Shown piece by piece: positions 8,254 to 17,503 of a DNA stretch of 64,000 nt; the first letter of the stretch is position 1, and each line of letters starts with the position of its first letter. Made by a program: the position numbers and the translations under genes. The notes beneath the pieces were generated by a model. The model was not told where the DNA came from, did no database searches, and worked only from the letters and a program-made list of their open reading frames with translations. The DNA comes from Pseudanabaena biceps (lineage in GTDB: Bacteria; Cyanobacteriota; Cyanobacteriia; Pseudanabaenales; Pseudanabaenaceae), in the NCBI GenBank assembly GCA_013361095.1, contig JAATWA010000001.1:558001-622000 (forward strand), in the 5' to 3' direction.

Positions 8254-9801
8254 ATGGATATAGCAAGTCTCAATGCTCTGCTCAATAGTGGCGCGATCTT
8301 GCCAGAACTAATCGTCATTGGGACATTGGTACTTGTGCTAGTCGTCGATCTGATTGCATCGGGGCGCAAGTCAGCAAATGTTTTACCCTATATTGCGATC
8401 GCAGGTTTAGCAGTTTCTACAGGCGCTTTAGTCTGGCAATGGACAAGTCTAGACAACCCGATCGCCTTTTTGGGAAGTTTTAATAGTGACAAACTCAGCA
8501 TTATTTTTCGCGGCATTATTGCCCTATCAGCTCTATTTACGATCCTCGTCTCAGTACGTTATCTAGAGCAGTCTGGCGTAGTTGTTGGCGAATATCTGGT
8601 GATTTTGCTCAGTGCCAGCGTAGGCGCGATGTTCCTCACTGGTGCTGACGACATGGTGATGATATTTGTATCTCTAGAAACTTTGAGTATTTCGTCATAC
8701 TTGCTGTCGGGTTACACCAAGCGCGATCCTCGTTCTAATGAAGCTGCTCTTAAGTATTTATTAGTCGGTGCGGCAAGTTCGGCGATTTTCTTGTACGGAA
8801 TGTCTTTGCTCTATGGATTGTCGGGCGGCGAAACTTCACTATCAGCGATCGCCTCTAAAATAACCGTCAGCAATACGGCTCTGATCGTATCAATGGTATT
8901 TGTAATTGCAGGGGTTTCCTTCAAGATCTCGGCAGTACCTTTCCACCAATGGACTCCCGACGTATACGAAGGTTCACCGACACCCGTAGTTGCCTTTTTA
9001 TCGATTGGCTCTAAGGTCGCGGGTTTTGGTTTAGCCCTCAGATTTTTAATTACCGCTTTTCCTCTTGCCTCGCAACAGTGGCACTATGTCTTTGTCGTTC
9101 TCACTGTCTTAAGTATCGTGTTGGGTAATGTGGTGGCGATCGCGCAAACCAGCATGAAACGAATGCTGGCTTATTCGTCCATTGGTCAAGCAGGATTTGT
9201 GATGCTGGGTATGGTGATTGACTCCGAAGCGGGTTATGCCAGCATGATCTTTTACTTAATCCTGTATCTATTTATGAACATGGGAGCATTTGCTTGCATG
9301 ATCCTATTTGCTTCACGCACAGGAACCGACCAAATCAGCGAATACAGTGGTCTATATCAAAAAGATCCTCTCCTTACGTTAGCTTTGAGTGTCTGTCTCC
9401 TATCGCTCGGTGGTATTCCTCCATTGGCTGGTTTCTTTGGTAAGCTCTACATCTTCTGGGCAGGTTGGCAAGCCCACGCCTACGGCTTAGTATTGCTAGC
9501 CCTAGTGATGAGCGTTGTTTCTCTCTATTACTACATCCGCGTCGTCAAGATGATGGTTGTCAAAGAGCCGCAAGAAATGTCTGAATCTATCAAAAACTAC
9601 CCTGAGATCTCATGGACTCAGGTGGGGATGAAGCCTCTACAAGCTGCGATCGTGTTTACGCTGATATTCACGGTGATAGCAGGTATTGCGTCTAATCCTC
9701 TTTTCTCCATATCCAATCAAGCCGTAAAAGAAACCCAGTTTCTCCAAGCTAAAGCTCCAAATTCAAAATCAGTAGCAGTCTTACCAACTACTGCACAATA
9801 A
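8254..9801 (+). CDS. ndhB: NAD(P)H-quinone oxidoreductase subunit 2
   Basis: This 515-residue thylakoid protein with about 14 hydrophobic helices is the NdhB/NuoN antiporter-like subunit of photosynthetic NDH-1 (cyclic electron flow, respiration, CO2 uptake). Diagnostic segments include [16 protein letters not shown] (conserved Glu in a membrane helix), [25 protein letters not shown], and [15 protein letters not shown]. The length equals that of other cyanobacterial NdhB proteins. An A-tract hairpin immediately downstream is a textbook terminator. Confidence 0.98.
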   Translation: MDIASLNALLNSGAILPELIVIGTLVLVLVVDLIASGRKSANVLPYIAIAGLAVSTGALVWQWTSLDNPIAFLGSFNSDKLSIIFRGIIALSALFTILVSVRYLEQSGVVVGEYLVILLSASVGAMFLTGADDMVMIFVSLETLSISSYLLSGYTKRDPRSNEAALKYLLVGAASSAIFLYGMSLLYGLSGGETSLSAIASKITVSNTALIVSMVFVIAGVSFKISAVPFHQWTPDVYEGSPTPVVAFLSIGSKVAGFGLALRFLITAFPLASQQWHYVFVVLTVLSIVLGNVVAIAQTSMKRMLAYSSIGQAGFVMLGMVIDSEAGYASMIFYLILYLFMNMGAFACMILFASRTGTDQISEYSGLYQKDPLLTLALSVCLLSLGGIPPLAGFFGKLYIFWAGWQAHAYGLVLLALVMSVVSLYYYIRVVKMMVVKEPQEMSESIKNYPEISWTQVGMKPLQAAIVFTLIFTVIAGIASNPLFSISNQAVKETQFLQAKAPNSKSVAVLPTTAQ

Positions 9802-9802
9802 A

Positions 9803-9831
9803 AAAAAAGGGCGCTTTTTGCGCCCTTTTTT
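9803..9831 (+). terminator. intrinsic terminator of ndhB
   Basis: AAAAAAGGGCGC and its complement surround a T5 loop, right after the ndhB stop and followed by T residues. Confidence 0.85.
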
Positions 9832-9919
9832 AACAAATTTAGAACTCTTGATTTGTCATTTGATTGATTCGCATAAAGTAAGAGTTAGATGATAAATTTC
9901 AGTAACATTCAAAGCAACA

Positions 9920-10690
9920 ATGTCCCTCGTCAAAATCAAAATTCCTAATCAATTATTGATACCGTTTGGCGGACCAAAGTGGTCAATTGAGCGTATATCA
10001 GTTGTTGGTGTTTCAACAACTGGAACTTATTTACAATCTGATACACCACTCGCCTATGTTGATCGTTCTAAATCTCGCGCCCTTCGTCTCCGAGATTTTA
10101 CAACAGTTATGCCTGAATCATGGGGCTACGAGCATGATAGCTTTAATGCTTTAAGCATAATACAAAATTATCTAAGAGAGAAATGTACCTTAGCAACTGA
10201 TTTTGAAAAAAAATTCTTAGATCTTTACTTTGATTACTGTCGTGAATGTATTACCTTACCTGAACACTTAGAGAATTTTCGGAAGGAAGACCTCCCTGAT
10301 ATTTATCAAAATGCTCCATATAATAATGTGGACTGGATGTTTGATGCAATGATGCCGTTACCACAGGCGCATTTATATGCAACCGATCCAATGGAAAATA
10401 GCTATCATTTTGCTCCAAATAAAATGATGAAGGTTGATTTCGCATTCTGGACAGGTAAGCGATTGGTTGCTGTGGAAATTGATGGTAGTAGTCACTCTGG
10501 AAGTGAGGCACATATCCAGAAAGATAGGCTTCTACAGCGTTCTGGCGTTCAGGTTGTTCATATTCTGAATAGCGAGATTAGTAATTACGGTATGAAAGTT
10601 ATTAAGCGGCTTTTACCATTAGAAATTACTAAATTCTGGGATTCTGCGGAAGAGAAAGATCGCACGAATCCATTTTCACTACCATTCTGA
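9920..10690 (+). CDS. Vsr/DUF559-like endonuclease-fold protein
   Basis: The C-terminal third has the very-short-patch-repair/DUF559 pattern: MKVDFAFWTGKRLVAVEIDG (acidic residue, then E-x-D in place of E-x-K), SSHSG, then KDRLLQRSGVQVVHI and an S-E-I helix start. This fold is used by restriction and repair nucleases. The N-terminal 150 residues are not recognised. The first gene of the accessory stretch, it has no obvious partner. The start is the first ATG in a long open frame with no clear ribosome-binding site. Confidence 0.65.
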   Translation: MSLVKIKIPNQLLIPFGGPKWSIERISVVGVSTTGTYLQSDTPLAYVDRSKSRALRLRDFTTVMPESWGYEHDSFNALSIIQNYLREKCTLATDFEKKFLDLYFDYCRECITLPEHLENFRKEDLPDIYQNAPYNNVDWMFDAMMPLPQAHLYATDPMENSYHFAPNKMMKVDFAFWTGKRLVAVEIDGSSHSGSEAHIQKDRLLQRSGVQVVHILNSEISNYGMKVIKRLLPLEITKFWDSAEEKDRTNPFSLPF

Positions 10691-10830
10691 TAATTACCCA
10701 TCTATCTCAAATATCATTTTCTTGTAATGCTTTTGCCTACAAACGCAGCGATCCATCATCAGAACATCGAAATTATAAATTTATTCAATAATTTTGATGT
10801 CATCAGAAAATATTCATGGGAAGTAAGACA

Positions 10831-11034
10831 ATGCAAACAATCCAAACTACAGCCCAAGTTGATGAAAAAGGTATACTTCAAATTCAACTGCCTGAACATT
10901 CAGGAGAAACCCTAGATATTTTATTGGTGTATCAAATTGTCCAGAAGACTCAAAAGCGCCAATGGTCACAGCGATTTCTGAGTACATTTGGAGAATGGCA
11001 AGGAGAACCGTTGGAAAGAGAACCCCAGCCCTAA
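10831..11034 (+). CDS. VapB-like antitoxin, probably C-terminally truncated
   Basis: MQTIQTTAQVDEKGILQIQL opens a small beta-strand-rich N-terminus like AbrB/VapB-type antitoxins, followed by a toxin-binding helix region (FLSTFGEWQGEPLEREPQP). The frame stops right where related antitoxins continue into a last acidic helix. The next thing downstream, in another frame, is the back half of a PIN toxin. A single deletion probably removed the end of this gene and the front of its toxin. Confidence 0.55.
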   Translation: MQTIQTTAQVDEKGILQIQLPEHSGETLDILLVYQIVQKTQKRQWSQRFLSTFGEWQGEPLEREPQP

Positions 11035-11035
11035 T

Positions 11036-11201
11036 TTGCGGACAAATCCGCGTCAAATTACAAAAGCTAGGAACTCCTATTGGAAGCTATGATTTACAGA
11101 TTGCGGCGATCGCTTTAGCAAATAATCTTATTCTTGTAACCCACAACACTAGAGAGTTTGAGCGTGTTGAAGGATTAAAACTTGAAGATTGGCAAGAATA
11201 A
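11036..11201 (+). pseudogene. C-terminal fragment of a VapC PIN toxin
   Basis: The reading frame ending GTPIGSYDLQIAAIALANNL, then VTHNTREFERVEGLKLEDW, is the standard C-terminal half of a VapC ribonuclease, with the conserved Asp of YDLQIAA and the THNxREF motif. The first 70 or so residues, with the N-terminal Asp and Glu of the active site, are missing. It cannot be an active nuclease. Confidence 0.8.
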
Positions 11202-11471
11202 ATGTTTTCTCTCATTTCTTGAAAATATGTCTATGTGACAGAGGTGGCGATCGCCTTAGAGCAGTCACAAGAATAGCGCTATCAAGAATGGTTAAAAAAG
11301 AACCCTCAGAAGCGATTGTAAGGCTGCGATCGCATAGAGAACAGGTAAAAAAGATTTTTTACTTATGTCATAAAATATGCTTTTTACTTAGCGATCGACT
11401 AACAGGAAACTTTCAAATCGTTAAAGAGATTATCGTAAGATAAATATATTCATTAGTTTTAGGAATAAATA

Positions 11472-11717
11472 ATGATACTCCGAGAAACCCTAAAGCAAGA
11501 AATCGATACTCTTAGCGAAAGCCAACTCCAAAAAATCGCTGAGATGATTGCCTCACTCAAACCTCAACTGCAAAAGCCAATAAAATCTATCCCAATCTGG
11601 CAACGTGCAACACCTTTAGAGCGCGTAAACGATCTTCGAGCATAGGTTGTTCAACTCCCAAAAAACAAAGTAAGCCTCTCAGATGAAGCTAGCGATCGCG
11701 GTAGCATTTATGAATAA
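11472..11717 (+). pseudogene. antitoxin gene with an in-frame nonsense codon
   Basis: The frame opens MILRETLKQEIDTLSESQLQ and runs to ERVNDLRA, where a TAG (11643-11645) occurs. Without it the frame continues VVQLPKNKVSLSDEASDRGS-IYE to a TAA that overlaps the ATG of the next gene by one base. Relatives carry Trp at this place, so a TGG to TAG change is the simple explanation. The intact design (helical N-terminus, SLSDEA-x-x-R-x-x-IY(E/D) tail) is a common cyanobacterial antitoxin paired with PIN toxins. Confidence 0.8.
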
Positions 11718-12160
11718 TGGCTAAATATTTACTTGACACCAATGTTGTCCTACGGCTAAGCAATCCTTCCGACGATCAACATGAACTAGTAACAGAGGCA
11801 ATAGCCACCTTACTCACACAAGGAGATGAATATTACTTGACAGAGCAAGTCTTAATTGAACTTTGGGTAGTTGCCACGCGACCAATTAACGTAAATGGGT
11901 TAGGCTGGTCTGCCTAAGAAACGCGCACTAGAATAAACCAACTACTAGAGCGTTTTCCATTTAAAGAAGAAGTACCGCAAATTTTTTCGACTTGGCTAAC
12001 GCTAGTAACTGAAAATCAAATAACAGGTAAACGAACTCACGATGTGCGTATTGTTGCTGCCATGATTGAGTCTGGTATTACTCACATTTTAACTCTAAAC
12101 CCAAAAGACTTCTCAGGCATTTCTGGCATTACAGTAGTACATCCCAAAGCCGTCTCTTAG
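11717..12160 (+). pseudogene. PIN-domain toxin with an in-frame nonsense codon
   Basis: MAKYLLDTNVVLRLSNPSDD begins a PIN ribonuclease with the first active-site Asp and an E in EQVLIELWVVATRP. A TAA at 11915-11917 interrupts it after GLGWSA. The same frame then continues ETRTRINQLLERFPFKEE, GKRTHDVRIVAAMIESGITH and LTLNPKDF to a TAG at 12158. Replacing TAA by GAA would restore an ordinary 147-residue toxin. Antitoxin and toxin thus each carry one nonsense mutation. Confidence 0.85.
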
Positions 12161-12175
12161 ATGATTTTGGTGTCA

Positions 12176-12283
12176 TCAGATAAAAAGAGAACCCCAGCGC
12201 GGAGCTTGAGGATAGGCAGAAACAGAACTAGCAAAAGGAACCAATAAAGCAGAAGCAGAGAGGATTGATAGTAATAGTTTCAT
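12176..12283 (-). CDS. 35-residue secreted mini-protein
   Basis: The short frame has a perfect signal-peptide layout: MK, a hydrophobic core LLLSILSASALLVPFA, and a small-residue site SSVSA, leaving only YPQAPRWGSLFI mature. AGAAGG lies 8 nt before the ATG, a strong ribosome-binding site. It may be a genuine short exported peptide or the surviving start of a longer secreted protein. Confidence 0.4.
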   Translation of the reverse strand: MKLLLSILSASALLVPFASSVSAYPQAPRWGSLFI

Positions 12284-12370
12284 GAGGTTAACCTTCTAGA
12301 AAAACTTGATCACTTAAATCTTGAGACGCGAAACCCCAACATGGCATCACAAAGAGCGATCTGGGATTAT

Positions 12371-12748
12371 TTAAGCTCTTTGTTTCAGAAAATTGGGGAT
12401 GTCAATTTGTGGCTCTAAAAATTTACTCTTATAAAGCAAGCTCTCAGAAACGGCATCTAATAGATCTGTATCTTGGGTTGACTCTCTAGCTAAGTCCAAA
12501 AATAAGCTCTCAATCTTTTGCATCGATTCAAAAATACGATGCTTGATTTTGATGCGATCAGTAGCTGACCAAAAGGATTTAGATTCTTCTGTCGAACATT
12601 CGCCCATCAGCAATTCGATCTTGTCTAATAAATGATAAAAATCGCGATCGCTAGTTTCTTGAGCCTCCAGTTCAGGACGAGACGACATTAGCTTTGGCTG
12701 GAAGTGAGACGAGTAAATGGGCGGGGTTGGAAAAGCATCACTTTGCAT
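12371..12748 (-). CDS. small hypothetical protein, paralogue of the upstream gene
   Basis: This is an unrecognised helical protein. A segment L-x-x-KIELLMGECSTEESKSFWSA repeats the pattern of the preceding gene (IEAFLQVCTYEEMCNFWDA), with shared I-E, Cys, E-E and F-W positions, so the two are tandem paralogues. It starts either at ATG 12748 or, overlapping further, at 12769. The mature region is rich in D, E and S. The pair lies divergent from the NB-ARC gene across about 1 kb of AT-rich DNA. Confidence 0.6.
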   Translation of the reverse strand: MQSDAFPTPPIYSSHFQPKLMSSRPELEAQETSDRDFYHLLDKIELLMGECSTEESKSFWSATDRIKIKHRIFESMQKIESLFLDLARESTQDTDLLDAVSESLLYKSKFLEPQIDIPNFLKQRA

Positions 12749-13139
12749 AAATCCTCCTGACCGAAGCATGACTAAGTTTTTCGGAGAGATGCAGTTTTGG
12801 GTAAGGTAAATCGGCTAACACCTCCAAAATGCGACAAAAATCACGATTTTGTTGACGACCAGTTAAAAACTGTGGCACTTCTGAGGAATAAGCCTCTTTT
12901 TGTAAACATTGACGCAGTGTGTGCAGGGCATCCCAAAAGTTGCACATCTCCTCATAGGTACAAACTTGCAGAAAAGCCTCGATCTCATCGATTAATAGTG
13001 AGAGGCGATCAGTAACGCTAGCTTGCGTTGCCGACGGAGGATTTTGAACAGCAAATCCATGAGATCTGTTGCGCGATCGGCGATGTGGTCTACCCGACAA
13101 ATTAAGGTGACGTTGGGGCAGATGATGGGGCGCACTCAT
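12738..13139 (-). CDS. small hypothetical protein, first of a tandem pair
   Basis: The 133-residue protein has a basic, His/Arg-rich N-terminus (HHLPQRHLNLSGRPHRRSRN) and a helical middle DRLSLLIDEIEAFLQVCTYE-EMCNFWDAL matching its downstream paralogue. No known domain is recognised. The basic head could bind nucleic acid, which is only a composition argument. It overlaps the next gene by a few codons, so the two are translationally coupled. Confidence 0.55.
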   Translation of the reverse strand: MSAPHHLPQRHLNLSGRPHRRSRNRSHGFAVQNPPSATQASVTDRLSLLIDEIEAFLQVCTYEEMCNFWDALHTLRQCLQKEAYSSEVPQFLTGRQQNRDFCRILEVLADLPYPKLHLSEKLSHASVRRIYAK

Positions 13140-14123
13140 GGTTCAATGCCTCGGATTATGAGGATATAGGAGTAAATGTCATTTTTTGCCAGAAAATGTC
13201 GCTTCTCTCTTGCTTTGTAGACTTAACCAATGGTAAAAGAATATCTAATTCTTGTAAGTGAGGGTAAGTGAGCTAAGCGATATTGCTGAGGTCTCCAGAA
13301 AACGAAAGTCCGATGGAGTCCATATCGCTATTCCATACAATACGATCAAAACAACTACTTGCACACCAGAAAAGATAATGTTTTTTGTCAGTAAATGCAT
13401 GAATATATCGATTGTAATATTCTAGTTAGACATAGGTTTATATGTCTCAACATAGTGGCAATCATTATTTAATGAAACCCATGATTAATTTACTTCAACA
13501 AAAAATTAAACTGCTAAGTCTTTAGATTATTAATAAAACTCAAATATTAATTGCTAAAAGTAATTTGCAGTTAAAAGCATTATCTTTAAATTTTTTGTTT
13601 GTAAATGCAATATTTTGAATTTTGATAATGCAAAAAGGTTGTCTATAGCTAATCTCAAGGTCTTATCTGCATTAATTAAGTCAGAAAAGACAAGAAAAAG
13701 TTGATACATCTAAGTCAATGTCGGACTAAATCATAACTTTTCAAAAATCCAGACAAACCTATTGCAATTATCACAATATATGTTATTTATCTAACGTGAA
13801 AAACAAGAATATGTTGACTAGATAATCATTAATTGCTGTAATTAGCCATTAATTAAGTCTGGTTAATCTACTTGCTTATTAATCTAAATAGTTACTATTA
13901 AATTAATAGCTAGCTTGAATTTTTAAAATTCAAAATAAATTTTATCCATTTGTTTTGAATTAGTAAGTAGCTTGGCACAATTAAATATAAAACCCTAAAC
14001 CTGTGGCGATCGCGCAGGGTGCGTCACAGGTTTTTGGTCTGCTTTTTAACTATGCCCCGCTATCCAGCTTTGACTTTTGAGATTACCCGACACCGAGACA
14101 TTAATTTAAGAGGAGTGCAGACC
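13140..14123. other. AT-rich gene-free region between a divergent pair
   Basis: Nearly 1 kb without a credible frame on either strand. It is strongly AT-rich from about 13400 to 13990, with repeated TTAATTAAGTC-like stretches (for example near 13673 and 13850). Its right end holds a flank-type module AAGTAGCTTGGCAC...ATATAAAACC and an imperfect CCTGTGGCG/CGTCACAGG inverted repeat (about 13990-14035). It presumably contains both promoters. An unannotated RNA cannot be excluded by eye. Confidence 0.6.
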
Positions 14124-16250
14124 ATGACGACATCCGTTGATGAAGCGATAGCAATCATAGACATTGCCTTAGACGGCGATCGCCTTAGTGATCTCCAAGA
14201 GCAAGTGCTGCGCCAAACATGGCAAGGACGAACCTACAACAAGATCGCCGACTCTTGCGGCTATGATTCTTCCTACATTCGTGATGTTGGTTATCGGCTG
14301 TGGAAAATGCTGTCGGACAAACTTGGTGAGCGGGTCACCAAAAAGAATCTACAGGTTGTAGTGCGCGCCTATAGTCAAAAGTCACAGTCTACAGCCTCTT
14401 CCCATGCTAACTTCGCAACCAAATCAAGCAACTCCACCATCTCAATCGTACCCAATACCGCAGTTGAACTTGATGAACTTAAAGATGATCTCAATGGCAA
14501 TCGTCATGACTGGGGCAATGCGATCGATACTTCTATCTTTTATGGACGCACAGAAGAACTAGCTAACGTCACGGATTGGGTGATTGGTGGCGATCGCTGT
14601 CGTCTATTAGGCATATTCGGGATGGGTGGTATTGGTAAAACCGCCTTTGCAACTAAACTTGCTCAACAAGTTCAAGATGATTTCCCGATCATTGTCTGGA
14701 AGTCGCTCCGCAATGCGCCAGCAGTAGAAACCATCTTGCTAGAATTGGTCAGTTTTTTGACCAATCAAGAAGTAGCTAGTTTGCCGTCAGACTTTACTCG
14801 TCTTTTGGGACTATTCATCAACGCGATTAAGAATTCTCGCTGCTTGATTGTCTTAGATAACGTGGAATCAGTGCTGCGTAGTGGTGAAAGTTTTGGATAT
14901 TTTTGTGAAGGCTATGAAGGTTATAGCGAGCTATTTCGTCAAGTTGCGGAAGTAAAAAATCAAAGCTGCGTGATTTTGACTAGCCGCGAAAAGCCTCACA
15001 ATGTTTTAGCTCCGAATAGTAGCGATCGCTTTGTGCGTTCTTTACAACTGACAGGACTAGGAGAATCTGCCAAGCAGATGTTTCAACCCGAATTGGCGAT
15101 CGCCCCTGAAACAGACAAATTGATCGAATTCTATCGTGGTAATCCTCTTGCGCTAACGATGGTATCGCGCTCTATCCGCAGTATGTTTGATGGTGATGTT
15201 CAAGAGTTTCTCAATCAAGAGGCGAATGTATTTGGAGATATCCGCGACCTCCTTGATCAGCAGTATTCTCGATTACCTGAACAAGAGCAGCAAGTCATGT
15301 ATTGGCTAGCGATCGAGCGAGAACCAATCACCACCGATAATTTGCGCCAAGACATCGTGCCGATGATTTCTAAAGCACAGATTTTAGAATCCGTTACTTC
15401 GCTTCGTTGGCGATCGCTCATCGAAAAGAATGCTAATAGCTTTACTCAGCAACCTGTAGTCATGGAATACATGACTACCCGCTTGATCGATACAGCTTAC
15501 AATGCCGCGATCGAAGGCAATCCTGAATTCTTAATGAGCTATGCCCTAGTTCAACATCGCGCTGAAGACTACATTCGCGAAACTCAAATTCGCTATATTT
15601 TGCAGCCTCTAACCAATCGTCTTTTGGCGCATTATGGCACTGTAGAAACTTTGCATCAGGAACTCCAGAATTTGTTCAATATATTGCGTGATCGCCAAAC
15701 AGCGCTTGGCTACGCTCAGGGCAACATCATGAATCTACTACGCGCCTCTAAAACAGATCTCGCCAAAAGGTTTTGTCGGTTTCCAGAGCAAGTAACCGAG
15801 CATTCTGATTTGCAAATTTTGGAGAGGCTATTGGAAAGCGATCGCGCAGGTGGATTGGCGACATGGGATCACCGCATTCCTTGGGCAAACAATCCTCTCA
15901 CTCAGCAAACATCTGAGTCTAAAACTCAAATCCGCAGCAAAAATCTCTACTACCAATGGACAGAAGGATCTTTGGAGCAGTTGCAAAAGGAGTTAAAACA
16001 GCAGCCGAAACTTCGCAAGAAGTATCATGCTTGGCTAAATGAGACGGAATTTGCGATGATCGATGGTGACTTTGAAGCTGTCCAAATCACTGACAGCCTC
16101 AATCAATCCGTAGAAGCTCGTTTGGTATTTATCAACGAAATTAAGATTATTGAGCCTCCTGCTAATCTCCCTACTCCTAGCGATCGCCGCGCCCAAGCCA
16201 GAGAAAGAAAGCAAGACTCACAATCTAAGAACTCCAAAAGGCTTGGCTAA
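14124..16250 (+). CDS. STAND NTPase: vMAP-type N-terminal HTH, NB-ARC ATPase, novel C-terminus
   Basis: The N-terminus (LSDLQEQVLRQTWQGRTYNK..DSSYIRDVGYRLWKMLSDKLGE) is the HTH-like domain found at the head of cyanobacterial vWA-MoxR-associated (vMAP) STAND proteins. NB-ARC follows: Walker A GMGGIGKT (about 167), Walker B CLIVLDNVE (about 240), sensor ILTSREKP, and GNPLALT. The winged helix and YAQGNIMNLL segment normally lead into WD40 repeats; here they lead instead to about 150 residues without WD motifs, ending basic. It may be a signalling or defence switch. ATG 14124 is chosen because AGGAG precedes it; the open frame upstream lies in a repeat. Confidence 0.85.
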   Translation: MTTSVDEAIAIIDIALDGDRLSDLQEQVLRQTWQGRTYNKIADSCGYDSSYIRDVGYRLWKMLSDKLGERVTKKNLQVVVRAYSQKSQSTASSHANFATKSSNSTISIVPNTAVELDELKDDLNGNRHDWGNAIDTSIFYGRTEELANVTDWVIGGDRCRLLGIFGMGGIGKTAFATKLAQQVQDDFPIIVWKSLRNAPAVETILLELVSFLTNQEVASLPSDFTRLLGLFINAIKNSRCLIVLDNVESVLRSGESFGYFCEGYEGYSELFRQVAEVKNQSCVILTSREKPHNVLAPNSSDRFVRSLQLTGLGESAKQMFQPELAIAPETDKLIEFYRGNPLALTMVSRSIRSMFDGDVQEFLNQEANVFGDIRDLLDQQYSRLPEQEQQVMYWLAIEREPITTDNLRQDIVPMISKAQILESVTSLRWRSLIEKNANSFTQQPVVMEYMTTRLIDTAYNAAIEGNPEFLMSYALVQHRAEDYIRETQIRYILQPLTNRLLAHYGTVETLHQELQNLFNILRDRQTALGYAQGNIMNLLRASKTDLAKRFCRFPEQVTEHSDLQILERLLESDRAGGLATWDHRIPWANNPLTQQTSESKTQIRSKNLYYQWTEGSLEQLQKELKQQPKLRKKYHAWLNETEFAMIDGDFEAVQITDSLNQSVEARLVFINEIKIIEPPANLPTPSDRRAQARERKQDSQSKNSKRLG

Positions 16251-16289
16251 TCATTCACTGGGAAGGGAGTAGGCATAATTAATTGCAAA

Positions 16290-16340
16290 CCAAAACCAAT
16301 AAAGTTGCGCTCCTACGGGGCGCAACTTTATTGGTTTTGG
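16290..16340. repeat. hairpin palindrome, 21-bp arms with 9-nt loop
   Basis: Perfect 21-bp arms, feet CCAAAACCAAT, core TTGCGC, loop TCCTACGGG. It is preceded by the flank module ACTGGGAAGGGAGTAG (16257-16272). Confidence 0.88.
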
Positions 16341-16373
16341 CAATTTATTTTGCTCAAGCACTTACTGGGACGT

Positions 16374-16416
16374 AAAGAATTAATTAGCGACGCGGAGCGC
16401 TGCTAATTAATTCTTT
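16374..16416. repeat. imperfect hairpin palindrome
   Basis: Arms of 20 bp with two mismatches surround the loop GGA. The outer 15 bp (AAAGAATTAATTAGC) are perfect. Confidence 0.8.
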
Positions 16417-16471
16417 AATTTGTTGAGTGAGCAGAGAGTATCTCTAGCGATCGCCAAGCGTATTAGTCCAG

Positions 16472-16524
16472 AAACCCAAGAATCAATGGGCGGCGCGATG
16501 CGCCGCCCATTGATTCTTGGGTTT
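16472..16524. repeat. hairpin palindrome, 25-bp arms
   Basis: Perfect 25-bp arms surround the loop GAT, with feet AAACCCAAGAATC and a GGCGGCGC core. It is the third hairpin in the 482-bp gap before the ADO gene. Confidence 0.92.
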
Positions 16525-16732
16525 TAAAACAAGTGGAGACAAATGCAAATCAAAAAATCACTATAAATATTTAATAAATTCACTATTGAGTACTCCAAAT
16601 CAGCTCATTTTAAGGATATATCCCTTTAAAAATCAAAGCTTTGAAAGTTTAATTTTTATTGCATTGTGCTACTTAGCATAAAATAGCTAGAGATGAACTT
16701 TTATTGAGTAGGGATACTGAAAGAGGCAAAAC

Positions 16733-17428
16733 ATGGGGCAAACACTCGAAGCTGTAGCGATTGACTATCAAACAGAAACATATCGCGATGCCTACAGTCG
16801 AATCAATGCGATCGTTATTGAGGGAGAGGCTGAGGCTAACAGCAACTATCTCCAACTTGGGGAGCTAATGCCCGAAGCCAAAGAAGAGCTAAACAAACTT
16901 GCCAAGATGGAAGAACGGCACAAAAAAGGATTTACCGCCTGTGGTAAAAACCTCAATGTCACACCAGACATGGATTTTGCTGAGAAATTTTTTGCTGAAC
17001 TGCACAACAATTTCCAAAAAGCCTTTGCAACAGGGGATATTGTTACTTGTCTACTGATCCAATCACTAATCATCGAGTGCTTTGCGATCGCTGCTTACAA
17101 CATCTATATTCCCGTTGCCGATCCTTTTGCACGCAAGATCACCGAGGGTGTGGTCAAAGATGAGTATTTGCATCTTAACTTTGGCGAAGAATGGCTACAA
17201 AATCACTTTGACGATGCCAAAGCAACCCTAGAGCAAGCCAATCGTCAAAACTTGCCCATTGTCTGGAAAATGCTTAACCAAGTGGAAACCGATGCCAAAG
17301 TTCTTGGCATGGAAAAAGAAGCTTTGGTAGAGGACTTCATGATCCAATATGGCGAAAGCCTCGGCAAAATCGGCTTTAACACCCGCGACATCATGAGAAT
17401 GTCAGCAATGGGTTTGGTCGCTGCTTAA
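16733..17428 (+). CDS. aldehyde-deformylating oxygenase (alkane synthesis)
   Basis: This 231-residue diiron enzyme converts fatty aldehydes to alkanes plus formate. All six metal ligands are visible: Glu in EGEAEAN, EERH with its Glu and His, Glu in [11 protein letters not shown], and DEYLH with its Glu and His. The length is that of all cyanobacterial ADOs. AAR follows 75 bp downstream on the same strand, the usual partner that makes the aldehyde, although a small hairpin lies between them. GGCAAAAC just before the ATG is a weak ribosome-binding site. Confidence 0.97.
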   Translation: MGQTLEAVAIDYQTETYRDAYSRINAIVIEGEAEANSNYLQLGELMPEAKEELNKLAKMEERHKKGFTACGKNLNVTPDMDFAEKFFAELHNNFQKAFATGDIVTCLLIQSLIIECFAIAAYNIYIPVADPFARKITEGVVKDEYLHLNFGEEWLQNHFDDAKATLEQANRQNLPIVWKMLNQVETDAKVLGMEKEALVEDFMIQYGESLGKIGFNTRDIMRMSAMGLVAA

Positions 17429-17435
17429 TTATTGG

Positions 17436-17462
17436 TGTAGTCGCGCCGTTGGCGCGACTACA
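17436..17462. repeat. short hairpin between ADO and AAR genes
   Basis: Perfect 12-bp arms (TGTAGTCGCGCC) surround the loop GTT. It could attenuate or terminate between the two alkane genes. Confidence 0.8.
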
Positions 17463-17503
17463 TTTCACTTTTCGTTGATAACTGTAACTGGTAACTGCAA
17501 TCG

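Noticed and set aside
11189..11443. 84-residue plus-strand frame between the two broken TA loci
   Set aside because: No ribosome-binding site and a random-looking sequence. Another frame there (YVTEVAIALEQSQE, stop, RYQEWLKKNPQKRL) looks more protein-like but is too short to name.
14019..14123. N-terminal extension of the NB-ARC protein from 14019
   Set aside because: It begins inside a CCTGTGGCG/CGTCACAGG repeat and has no ribosome-binding site, whereas ATG 14124 is preceded by AGGAG and starts at the domain boundary.
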